A stretch of DNA of 64,000 bases, from the NCBI RefSeq assembly GCF_003096275.1, contig NZ_QENQ01000001.1, positions 2,042,731 to 2,106,730 of the forward strand, read 5' to 3'. This DNA is from Sphingomonas pokkalii (GTDB lineage: Bacteria; Pseudomonadota; Alphaproteobacteria; Sphingomonadales; Sphingomonadaceae). Positions 52,685 through 60,571 of the stretch are shown piece after piece. The translations under genes and the position numbers were made by a program. The notes beneath the pieces are model-generated. The model had not been told where the DNA came from, did no database searches, and saw nothing but the letters and a program-made list of their open reading frames with translations. The stretch's first letter is position 1. The number at the start of each line of letters is the position of its first letter.

Positions 52685-54474
52685 CCAATCTCGATCTCTG
52701 GCCGATCGGCAATTGCCAGGTCAGCGCGCTGATCGACCGCACCGGCCGCTTTGTCTGGGGCTGCGTGCCCCGCGTCGACGGCGATCCGCTCTTCTCGGCG
52801 CTGGTCGGCGGCGACGAGCCCGAGGCTGGCTATTGGGAGATCGCCCTCGAAGGTGTCGTCTCGGTCGAGCAGCGCTATCTGCGCAACGCGCCGATCCTGG
52901 TCAGCCGCCATACCGACGCGGCGGGCAACGCGATCGAAGTCACCGATTTCTGCCCCCGCTTCCAGCGGCTCGGCCGCGTCTATCGCCCGGTCGCCTTTGC
53001 GCGCATCGTAAAGCCCGTGGCGGGCAGCCCGCGCATCCGGGTGAAGCTGCGCCCCACCTGCGGCTGGGGCAAGGGCTGCAAGACCCGCATCGGCGGCTCC
53101 AACCACCTGCGCTATCTCGTCGAGCCGATGACGCTGCGCCTCACCACCACCGCCCCGGTCGGCATGGTGGAGGAGGAGCGCGTGTTCCGCGTCGAGAAGC
53201 CGCTGCATTTCTTCCTCGGCCCCGACGAGAGCTTCAGCGGCGACGTCGCCGAGACGGTCGACGACATGCTGCTCAACAGCCTCGCCGAATGGCAGCACTG
53301 GGTCCGCGGCCTCGCCATCCCGCTCGAATGGCAGGAAGTGGTGATCCGCTCCGCCATCACCCTCAAGCTCTGCCAGCACGAGGAAACCGGCGCGATCGTG
53401 GCGGCGCTCACCACCTCGATCCCGGAACATGCCGGCTCGCAGCGCAACTGGGACTATCGCTACTGCTGGATCCGCGACGCCTATTACACGGTGCAGGCGC
53501 TGAACCGGCTGGGCGCACTCGACGTGCTGGAGACCTATCTCGGATACTTGCGCAACATCGTCGACGATGCCCGTGCCGAGCCGCGCGGCGGGCATATCCA
53601 GCCGCTCTACGGCGTGCTCGGCGAAGCGACGCTGGAGGAGCGCGAAGCGCCCGACCTTGCCGGCTATCGCGGCATGGGGCCGGTCCGCGTCGGCAACCAG
53701 GCCTATGAGCAGGTCCAGCACGACGCCTATGGCCAGATCGTCCTTTCCAACGTCCAGGCGTTCTTCGACCAGCGGCTGTACCGCATCGCGGGCATCGAGG
53801 ATTTCGAGGCGCTGGAGCGCGTCGGCGAACGCGCCTGGCAATATCACGACTCCCCCGATGCCGGGCTTTGGGAGCTGCGCACCCGCCAGAGCGTCCATAC
53901 CTATTCGGTGGCGATGTGCTGGGCGGCGTGCGACCGGCTCGCCAATGCCGCGCATGTGCTGGGCCTCGAGGAGCGCCGCGCCTTCTGGCAGCACCGCGCC
54001 GACACGATCCGCGCGACGGTCTTCGACAAGGCCTGGCGCGAGGAGACCAATCGCTTCTCCGCCACCTTCTCGGGCGACGATCTCGACGCCAGCCTGCTCC
54101 AGCTGCTGGAGATGCGCTTCCTGGCGCCGGACGATCCCCGCTTCACCGACACGCTGGCGGCGGTGGAAGCCGGGCTGCGGCGCGGATCGACGATGCTGCG
54201 CTACGATACCGAAGATGATTTCGGTCTGCCTGAAACCGCGTTCAACTTCTGCACGTTCTGGCTGATCGAAGCGCTGCACATCACCGGCCGTACCGAGGAA
54301 GCGCGCGCCTTGTTCGAGGAGATGCTCACCCGGCGCACCGCCGCCGGCCTGCTTTCCGAGGATATCGACCCCGTCACCGGGGAATTGTGGGGCAATTATC
54401 CCCAGACCTACTCGCTGGTCGGCATGATCAACTGTGCCGTCCTGTTGAGCAAGCCCTGGAGTTCGATCCGTTGA
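52681..54474 (+). CDS. GH15 glucoamylase/trehalase-like enzyme in the trehalose unit
   Basis: This 597-residue cytoplasmic GH15 protein has an N-terminal beta-sandwich (about 5-215) and an (alpha/alpha)6 barrel (about 235-590). QRNWDYRYCWIRDAYYTVQA and GNYPQTYSLVGMIN hold the conserved residues. It has no signal peptide. GH15 genes between or beside otsB and otsA are common in proteobacteria; some GH15 members are trehalases and others hydrolyse short alpha-glucans. Here the four-base overlaps on both sides (ATGA before, TTGA after) mean tight co-expression with trehalose synthesis, so it may balance the trehalose or glycogen pool. Confidence 0.9.
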   Translation: MTNLDLWPIGNCQVSALIDRTGRFVWGCVPRVDGDPLFSALVGGDEPEAGYWEIALEGVVSVEQRYLRNAPILVSRHTDAAGNAIEVTDFCPRFQRLGRVYRPVAFARIVKPVAGSPRIRVKLRPTCGWGKGCKTRIGGSNHLRYLVEPMTLRLTTTAPVGMVEEERVFRVEKPLHFFLGPDESFSGDVAETVDDMLLNSLAEWQHWVRGLAIPLEWQEVVIRSAITLKLCQHEETGAIVAALTTSIPEHAGSQRNWDYRYCWIRDAYYTVQALNRLGALDVLETYLGYLRNIVDDARAEPRGGHIQPLYGVLGEATLEEREAPDLAGYRGMGPVRVGNQAYEQVQHDAYGQIVLSNVQAFFDQRLYRIAGIEDFEALERVGERAWQYHDSPDAGLWELRTRQSVHTYSVAMCWAACDRLANAAHVLGLEERRAFWQHRADTIRATVFDKAWREETNRFSATFSGDDLDASLLQLLEMRFLAPDDPRFTDTLAAVEAGLRRGSTMLRYDTEDDFGLPETAFNFCTFWLIEALHITGRTEEARALFEEMLTRRTAAGLLSEDIDPVTGELWGNYPQTYSLVGMINCAVLLSKPWSSIR

Positions 54475-55880
54475 GCCGCCTCATTGTCATCTCGAACCGC
54501 GTCACCGCACCCAATGGCTCCAATTCGGGCGCGCAGGGCGGCCTCGCCGTCGCGCTCGCGGCGGCGCTTCGCGAAAATGGCGGCATCTGGTTCGGCTGGT
54601 CGGGCGAACAGACCGACCAGTTCACCGGCCAGATCAGCATGCAGCGCAGCGAGGGCGTCACCACCGCCACCGTCGACCTGGAAGAGCAGGATATCGACGA
54701 ATATTATAACGGCTATGCGAACCGCACGCTGTGGCCGCTGTTCCATTACCGGATCGACCTCGCCGAATATGAGCGCGGCTTTGCCGGCGGCTATCAGCGC
54801 GTCAACGAACGCTTTGCGGAGACCGTACGCCCGCTGATCGAACCGGACGACGTGATCTGGGTGCAGGACTATCACATGTTCCCGCTCGGCCAGGAGCTGC
54901 GCCGCCGGGGTTGCCGCAACCGCATCGGCTTCTTCCTCCACATCCCCTGGCCGCCACGCCGCCTGCTCTCCAGCCTGCCCAAGGCGCACGAGCTGATCGA
55001 GACGCTGTTCGCCTATGACGTGATCGGCTTCCACACCCAGGAATGGATGGAGAGCTTCATCGACTTCGCCCGCGCCGAGATGGAAGCGGTGGTCCAGCCC
55101 GACGGCGTGCTGCGCATCGGCCTGAAGAGCGTGAAGCTGGTCGCCTGCCCGATCGGGATCGACGCCAAGGAATTCGCGGCGCTGGCCGAAAGCGACGCCG
55201 CGCGCGAAACCTATCAGCAGATGCGCACCAGCGCGGTCGGCCGTTCGCTGATCGTCGGCGTCGACCGGCTCGATTATTCGAAAGGGCTGGAAGAGCGATT
55301 CCTAGGCTATGAACGCTTCCTCACCACCTACCCCGAGCAGCGCAAGGAAGTGTTCCTGCTCCAGATCGCGCCGCCCTCCCGCGCGAGCGTGGAAACCTAC
55401 CAGCGCATCCGCAACACGCTGGAAGGGCTGTCGGGCAAGATCAACGGCGCCCATGCCGATCTCGATTGGGTGCCGCTGCGCTACGTCAACCAGGGCTATC
55501 CTCGCGACGTGCTGGCGGGCGTGTACCGCGCCGCCAGGATCGGCCTCGTCACCCCCTTGCGCGACGGCATGAACCTCGTCGCGAAGGAATATATCGCCGC
55601 GCAGGATCCCAAGGATCCGGGCGTACTGATCCTCTCCAAATTCGCCGGCGCGGCCGCACAGATGGAGCAGGCGCTGCTGGTGAACCCCTATAGCGCAGAG
55701 GAAGTCTCCGACGCGATCTGCCAGGCGCTCAATATGCCGCTGGGGGAGCGGATCGCGCGCTGGCAGGCGCTGAAGGCGGGCGTCGACGAGCAGGACGTGA
55801 TGTGGTGGCTCAAGAAGTTCACCGACGAGCTCAGGAACGTGCCGATGGAGACGGAGACCCGCCTTCCGGTCGAGGCGTAG
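54471..55880 (+). CDS. otsA: Trehalose-6-phosphate synthase
   Basis: This 469-residue GT20 enzyme joins UDP-glucose and glucose 6-phosphate. Clear family blocks are LIVISNRVTAPN, the acceptor loop GGLAVAL, VWVQDYHMF-like VQDYHMFPLG, the HIPWPP block, VGVDRLDYSKGLEERF and RDGMNLVAKEY. The TTG start at 54471 overlaps the GH15 stop and gives the normal N-terminus; upstream in-frame codons would add unrelated residues. A rare start inside an overlap suggests control by coupling. REP-like palindromes follow the stop. Confidence 0.93.
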   Translation: MSRLIVISNRVTAPNGSNSGAQGGLAVALAAALRENGGIWFGWSGEQTDQFTGQISMQRSEGVTTATVDLEEQDIDEYYNGYANRTLWPLFHYRIDLAEYERGFAGGYQRVNERFAETVRPLIEPDDVIWVQDYHMFPLGQELRRRGCRNRIGFFLHIPWPPRRLLSSLPKAHELIETLFAYDVIGFHTQEWMESFIDFARAEMEAVVQPDGVLRIGLKSVKLVACPIGIDAKEFAALAESDAARETYQQMRTSAVGRSLIVGVDRLDYSKGLEERFLGYERFLTTYPEQRKEVFLLQIAPPSRASVETYQRIRNTLEGLSGKINGAHADLDWVPLRYVNQGYPRDVLAGVYRAARIGLVTPLRDGMNLVAKEYIAAQDPKDPGVLILSKFAGAAAQMEQALLVNPYSAEEVSDAICQALNMPLGERIARWQALKAGVDEQDVMWWLKKFTDELRNVPMETETRLPVEA

Positions 55881-55895
55881 TCCTAAGCCTCATCC

Positions 55896-55992
55896 CGTCA
55901 TCCCGGCGAAAGCCGGGATCCATTGGGGGCTCCCGTCAAGGCGCTTGCTGCGGCCGAGCGGCGACTGATCGCGGCTTCCGCCGGGATGACGG
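55896..55992. repeat. Pair of inverted REP-like palindromes
   Basis: The left unit is CGTCATCCCGGCGAAAGCCG followed by GGAT. The right unit, GGCTTCCGCCGGGATGACGG, is its inverted near-copy. About 50 bases separate them. This type of palindrome recurs in intergenic DNA of many alphaproteobacteria. Here it lies between convergent otsA and mscS genes and may protect or end both messages. Confidence 0.75.
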
Positions 55993-55994
55993 CC

Positions 55995-57077
55995 CTAGGA
56001 TAAGGGGTCGCTCTCCACACGCGGCGGCGTAAACTCCAGCAGCCCGCGGGTACGGACCAGCGCCTCGGGCATCTCTTCGCGGATATAGGCGAGCAGCCCC
56101 TCGCGAATGTCGCAGCGCAGGTCGAAGGCGGTGGAGGCGTCCTTGGCGGTCATCAGCCCGCGCACTTCGATCGCCTCGGGCTTGGTGTCGGTCACCTGCA
56201 GGTTGCAGAAGCGGCCGTCCCAGCGCGGATTGGCCTTGACCAGTTCCTCCAGCTTGGCGCGCAGCCGGGGGATGTCGGCGGCGGGATCGAGATACCAGAA
56301 CACGCTGCCGAGCAACTGGCTGGTCTCCCGCGTCCAGTTCTGGAAGCTCTTCTCGAGGAACTGCGACACCGGCACCACCAGCCGGCGATCGTCCCAGATG
56401 CGCACCACGACATAGGTCAGGCGGATATCCTCGATCCGCCCCCACTCGCCTTCCACGATCACCACGTCGTCCAGCCGGATCGGCTCGGAAAACGCCATCT
56501 GCACGCCGGCGATCAGGTTCTTGAGCGCCGGCTGGGCGGCGGCACCCACCGCCAGCGCGGCAAGGCCGGCCGAAGCGATCAGCGTCACACCGATGCTGCG
56601 CACGCTGGGGATGCTCATCAGCATCAGGCAGAAGGTAATCGCCAACACCACGAACACGATGATGCGATGGAGGATCGAAGCGCGCGTCCGCCGGCGACGG
56701 GCACGCAGATTATCGGCCACGCTCACATCCGCGCGCAGCAGCACCCAATCGAACAACACGCCCAGCAGCGCCACCAGCATCCAGCCGATCAAACCCGGCA
56801 CCAGCAGGCCCGCCGCCTGCGTCCAGGCCTTGGTGCCGCTTGCACCAAGGTCGAGGCCGGGCTGCACGAACGAAAGCGCGATCGCCAGCAGCAACCACCG
56901 CGCCGGACGATGCAGCCGCCGGATGACGATGTCGTCCAACTGCCCCTTGCTATGGGCTGCGGCGCGCCGGCCGATGGCGAACGCAAACCGGTGGACCAGC
57001 AGGGCGATGGTGATGGCGACGGCGATCAACGCGGTGCTCGTCACCCAGCCGGGAAGATCGGCGGTCAACCGCTCCAA
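55995..57077 (-). CDS. MscS-family mechanosensitive channel
   Basis: This 360-residue inner-membrane protein has four predicted helices. The pore helix region is VTLIASAGLAALAVGAAAQ, then PALKNLIAG, with the Gly/Ala packing typical of MscS TM3. The beta domain (IRLDDVVIVEGEWGRIEDI) and the C-terminal alpha/beta vestibule follow. It would release solutes on hypo-osmotic shock, which fits its place next to trehalose synthesis and the ClC gene. The start has GGAGAGG upstream on the minus strand. Confidence 0.9.
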   Translation of the reverse strand: MERLTADLPGWVTSTALIAVAITIALLVHRFAFAIGRRAAAHSKGQLDDIVIRRLHRPARWLLLAIALSFVQPGLDLGASGTKAWTQAAGLLVPGLIGWMLVALLGVLFDWVLLRADVSVADNLRARRRRTRASILHRIIVFVVLAITFCLMLMSIPSVRSIGVTLIASAGLAALAVGAAAQPALKNLIAGVQMAFSEPIRLDDVVIVEGEWGRIEDIRLTYVVVRIWDDRRLVVPVSQFLEKSFQNWTRETSQLLGSVFWYLDPAADIPRLRAKLEELVKANPRWDGRFCNLQVTDTKPEAIEVRGLMTAKDASTAFDLRCDIREGLLAYIREEMPEALVRTRGLLEFTPPRVESDPLS

Positions 57078-57273
57078 GACGTTCTCCTCTCACTAGGATG
57101 AAAGCCTTCCAACGGGAGCATGGCAGCGTGGGTTCCGTCTCGCCGGAGCTCGCCGGCCGGGTGGCTTGGGGGCCCCCGTATCGATCCATACCCTGATTTC
57201 TACGGAATGGCACCGAGGACCAATCCACTACAAATTGGCTGCGAACCAATCGCAATCCAAACGGGAATGGTCG

Positions 57274-57432
57274 ATGACCACGCGACAAAAGGCGCCTCTT
57301 TCCAGCCATTTCCGTGAACGCGCGGAACAGGAGCGCGATCGTGCGAGTCGGGCGCCGAACGAACGCCACAAACGACTGCATCTCGAACTTGCCGCCATCT
57401 TCGAGCGAAGGGCTGCCGGCGATCCCATGTAA
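57274..57432 (+). CDS. Small charged helical protein
   Basis: This 52-residue protein (MTTRQKAPLSSHFRERAEQE, then RHKRLHLELAAIFERRAAGD) is very rich in Arg and Glu and should be helical. Short proteins with this ERAEQER and HLELA pattern occur widely in sphingomonads; the function is unknown. The frame is open upstream to 57166, but the ATG at 57274 gives the family-like length. A strong hairpin follows. Confidence 0.6.
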   Translation: MTTRQKAPLSSHFRERAEQERDRASRAPNERHKRLHLELAAIFERRAAGDPM

Positions 57433-57476
57433 CGCGCCAAGACAGCGCGATTCGATCGAAATCGGCGTAAAAAAGG

Positions 57477-57514
57477 AAAGGGCGAGCGATCCGACATGGG
57501 ATCGCCCGCCCTTT
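57477..57514. terminator. Bidirectional hairpin after the small gene
   Basis: AAAGGGCGAGCGATCC pairs with GGATCGCCCGCCCTTT (one mismatch) around a five- to six-base loop, with AAAAAAGG before it and CTTTCG after it. It can end the plus-strand small gene and, from the other side, the cyd operon. Confidence 0.7.
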
Positions 57515-57524
57515 CGATTCGCAG

Positions 57525-57560
57525 GAAGGGGGGTACGGCGGGCCCCGCTGTCCCCCTTCG
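57525..57560. terminator. Second hairpin, at the 3' end of the cyd operon
   Basis: GAAGGGGGG pairs with TCCCCCTTC (one G-T pair) around a GC-rich centre, seven bases past the cydX stop. It probably ends cydABX on the minus strand. Confidence 0.55.
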
Positions 57561-57566
57561 CTTTCT

Positions 57567-57683
57567 TCAATCGAGAACCGTCAGGTCCGTTGTGGGATCG
57601 GAATGGAATTCGTGCCAGATACCGTTCAGCACGGCGACCGCGACGGCCAGGCAGGTTCCCAGGATCCAGGCGAAATACCACAT
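57567..57683 (-). CDS. cydX: Cytochrome bd small subunit CydX
   Basis: This 38-residue protein reads MWYFAWILGTCLAVAVAVLN followed by GIWHE and an acidic tail. It is the single-helix subunit that stabilises the haems of cytochrome bd oxidase. MWYFAWILG is the family signature. GAGGAG lies upstream of the ATG and 13 bases separate it from cydB. It is too short for many gene finders. Confidence 0.92.
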   Translation of the reverse strand: MWYFAWILGTCLAVAVAVLNGIWHEFHSDPTTDLTVLD

Positions 57684-57696
57684 TGGGACTTACTCC

Positions 57697-58842
57697 TCAG
57701 TAGAGGTCCGGGTTGAGCCGCAGCTCTTCCCCGGTGACGCGGCCGAACATCACCTTGTACACCCAGGCGGTGTAGGCCAGCACGATCGGCAGGAAGATCA
57801 GCGTGCAGACCAGCATGATGAACAGGGTGAGGTGGCTCGAGGATGCGTTCCAGACGGTCAGGCTGGAGGCGGGATCGATCGAGCTCGGCAGGATGAACGG
57901 GAACATCGACAGGCCGACGGTGGCGATGATGCCGACGTTCGCAAGCGACGAACCGGCGAACACCAATGTGCCATTGCGGGCACGAAGGCCGATCAGCGCC
58001 AGCACCGGCCCAACGAAACCGAGCGCCGGAGCGAGCAGCATCCAGGGATGCGCCGCGTAGTTGGCCAGCCACGCGCCCGGCGCCTTCACCGCGCCGAGCA
58101 GGTGCGGGTTGGACGGGCCATTGGCATCGGCGATGCCGGCCAGGCGATAGCCCATGTCGCCATAGGCGACGAACGCGCCACCCACCGCGAAGAGGACGAC
58201 CGCGAGGATCGCCGCCACGGTGCCGAAACGCTGTGCACGCTCCACCACCACGCCTTCGGCCTTGAGGCTCAGCCAGCCGGCGCCGTGCAGCACCAGCATC
58301 GCGACCGAGAGCAACCCGGCCACCAGGCTGAACGGCGTGAACAGGCCCAGCAGCGTGCCGTCATAGAAGGACCGCAAGTCGCTATCGAGGCGGAAGGGCG
58401 CGCCGAGCAGCACGTTGCCCACCGCGACGCCGAACACCAGCGCCGGCACGAACCCGCCGACGAACAGCGCCCAGTCCCAGCGCGAACGCCAACCGGCGTC
58501 GGGACGCTTGGACCGGTATTTGAAGCCGACGGGTCGCAGGATCAGCGCCGCCAGCACCAGGAACATCGCGAGGTAGAAACCCGAGAAGCTGACCGCATAG
58601 ACGAACGGCCAGGCGGCGAAGATGGCGCCGCCTCCCAGGATGAACCAAACCTGGTTGCCTTCCCAGGTCGGGCCGACGGTGTTGATCACCATGCGGCGCT
58701 CTTCATCGGTGCGGCCTACGAACGGCAGCAGCGCCGCCGTTCCCAGATCGAAGCCGTCGGTCAGCGCGAAACCGATCAGCAGCACTCCCAGCAGCGCCCA
58801 CCAGATGAGGCGCAGGATCTCATAATCGAGCGGGATGGACAT
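57697..58842 (-). CDS. cydB: Cytochrome bd ubiquinol oxidase subunit II
   Basis: This 381-residue inner-membrane protein has nine predicted helices in the CydB order, starting MSIPLDYEILRLIWWALLGV and with the conserved FALTDGFDLG and GPTWEGNQVWFI near the N-terminus. It pairs with CydA to form the high-affinity, cyanide-tolerant quinol oxidase. It follows cydA by 21 bases and precedes cydX. Confidence 0.95.
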   Translation of the reverse strand: MSIPLDYEILRLIWWALLGVLLIGFALTDGFDLGTAALLPFVGRTDEERRMVINTVGPTWEGNQVWFILGGGAIFAAWPFVYAVSFSGFYLAMFLVLAALILRPVGFKYRSKRPDAGWRSRWDWALFVGGFVPALVFGVAVGNVLLGAPFRLDSDLRSFYDGTLLGLFTPFSLVAGLLSVAMLVLHGAGWLSLKAEGVVVERAQRFGTVAAILAVVLFAVGGAFVAYGDMGYRLAGIADANGPSNPHLLGAVKAPGAWLANYAAHPWMLLAPALGFVGPVLALIGLRARNGTLVFAGSSLANVGIIATVGLSMFPFILPSSIDPASSLTVWNASSSHLTLFIMLVCTLIFLPIVLAYTAWVYKVMFGRVTGEELRLNPDLY

Positions 58843-58863
58843 GTTCTTTCTCCTTGCTCGCGC

Positions 58864-60453
58864 TCATTCCGCGGGGACGGCGTGGAGCGGCCGCGGCTCA
58901 GGTGCGGTCGGCACCGAGTCGTGGCGGGGTTGCCAGGGCTCGTAGGTCTCGGGCCCGTGCTTGATCGCCGCCAGCATCAGCCGGAGCTCGATCACCGCCA
59001 TCAGGCCGTAGATCGCGGTGAAGCCGATGATCGTGGTCCACAATGCGGGCACGGTGAGGCTGGAGGTGGCGAGGAAGGTGGGCAGCACGCCGTCCACCGC
59101 CCAGGGCTGGCGTCCCACTTCGGCGACGATCCAGCCGAACTCGATCGCGAGCCATGGCAGCGGGATGATCCACATCGCCGTGCGCAGGAACCACTTGCGG
59201 TGGAACCGGCGGGTGTTGGCGTAGTAGAGCGCCGCCGCGAAGAAGGCGATGAAGAAGAAGCCCAGCCCAGCCATCCCACGGAACAGCCAGAATACCGCCG
59301 GCACGTTCGGAACCGTCGACCAGGCGGCCCGATCGATCTGCGCCGGCGTCGCCTGGCGCGGATCCGCGACCCAGCGCTTCAGCAACAGGGCATAGCCCAG
59401 ATCATTCTTCGCCGTTTCGAACTTGGCGCGCGCGGCGACATTGGTCCGGTCGGTCTTCAGCACCTGCAGCGCATCATAGGCGGTCAGCCCGTTCTCGATC
59501 CGCAGCCTGGCCTTGGCGACCAGCGGATAGATGCCTTCCACCTGGCCCGTCAGGCTGCGCGTGCCGATCAGGCCGAGCACATAGGGCACCTTCACCTGGA
59601 ACAGCGTCTCGCGGCCTGCATTGGACGGGAAGCCGATCACGGTGATGCCCGCGGGCGCCGCTTCGGTGTGCCATTCCGCTTCGATCGCGGCGAGCTTCAT
59701 CTTCTGGTTGTCGGTCAGCGCATAGCCGCTCTCGTCGCCGAGCACGACGACCGACAGCGATGCCGCCAGCCCGAACGCCGCCGCCACCGCGAAGCTGCGC
59801 TTGGCAAGCTCCATGTGCCGCCCGCGGAGCAGGTAATAAGCGGAGACGCCGAGCACGAACACGCTTGCGCAGACATAGCCGGCGCTCACCGTGTGGACGA
59901 ACTTCGCCTGGGCGACGGGATTGAAGATCACCGCCATGAAGTCGACGACTTCCATGCGCATCGTATCGGCATTGAACACCGCACCGGCGGGGTGCTGCAT
60001 CCAGCCATTGGCAACGAGGATCCACAGCGCCGAAAGATTGGTGCCGAGTGCCGTCAGGAACGTCACCATCAGGTGCTGACGCTTCGACAGCCTATCCCAT
60101 CCGAAGAACATCAGTCCAACGAAAGTCGCTTCCAGGAAGAAGGCCATCAAGCCTTCGATCGCCAGGGGCGCACCAAAAATATCGCCCACATAATGCGAAT
60201 AATAGGACCAGTTTGTCCCGAACTCGAATTCCATCGTCAACCCGGTGGCGACACCGAGTACGAAGTTGATACCAAATAATTTTGCCCAGAAACGGGTGAT
60301 GTCCCTCCAGATCGGGCGATCGGTGACGACATAGACGCTTTCCGTAATCACGAGGATGAAGGAAAGGCCCAGCGTCAGCGGCACGAACAGGAAGTGGTAC
60401 ATGGCCGTCAGCGCGAATTGCAGGCGCGACAGCTCAACTACTGCCATATCCAT
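58864..60453 (-). CDS. cydA: Cytochrome bd ubiquinol oxidase subunit I
   Basis: This 529-residue haem-bearing subunit has FALTAMYHFLFVPLTLG with the haem His, the GRQPWAVDG block and a long quinol-binding loop (about residues 235-390), so it is the E. coli-like long-loop type. The start at 60453 (MDMAVVELSRLQFALTAM) has GAGGA eight bases ahead. It begins the cydABX operon and is divergent from cydDC with 118 bases between the starts. I find no clear FNR box in that gap. Confidence 0.95.
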   Translation of the reverse strand: MDMAVVELSRLQFALTAMYHFLFVPLTLGLSFILVITESVYVVTDRPIWRDITRFWAKLFGINFVLGVATGLTMEFEFGTNWSYYSHYVGDIFGAPLAIEGLMAFFLEATFVGLMFFGWDRLSKRQHLMVTFLTALGTNLSALWILVANGWMQHPAGAVFNADTMRMEVVDFMAVIFNPVAQAKFVHTVSAGYVCASVFVLGVSAYYLLRGRHMELAKRSFAVAAAFGLAASLSVVVLGDESGYALTDNQKMKLAAIEAEWHTEAAPAGITVIGFPSNAGRETLFQVKVPYVLGLIGTRSLTGQVEGIYPLVAKARLRIENGLTAYDALQVLKTDRTNVAARAKFETAKNDLGYALLLKRWVADPRQATPAQIDRAAWSTVPNVPAVFWLFRGMAGLGFFFIAFFAAALYYANTRRFHRKWFLRTAMWIIPLPWLAIEFGWIVAEVGRQPWAVDGVLPTFLATSSLTVPALWTTIIGFTAIYGLMAVIELRLMLAAIKHGPETYEPWQPRHDSVPTAPEPRPLHAVPAE

Positions 60454-60571
60454 AGGTTGTGTCCTCAGCAAAAGCCGGTGATCGCGGCCTAGGCTTTGGG
60501 GCGCGAACCGCCTATGCGGATTATCCCCTATTTCCTCCGCACCCTCCGATCGATTGTACAAATTGTCTCAT

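Noticed and set aside
60454..60571. Possible FNR or ArcA control site in the cydA-cydD gap
   Set aside because: I found TTGTACAA and repeated ATTGT but no TTGAT-N4-ATCAA site, so no oxygen regulator can be named from the sequence.
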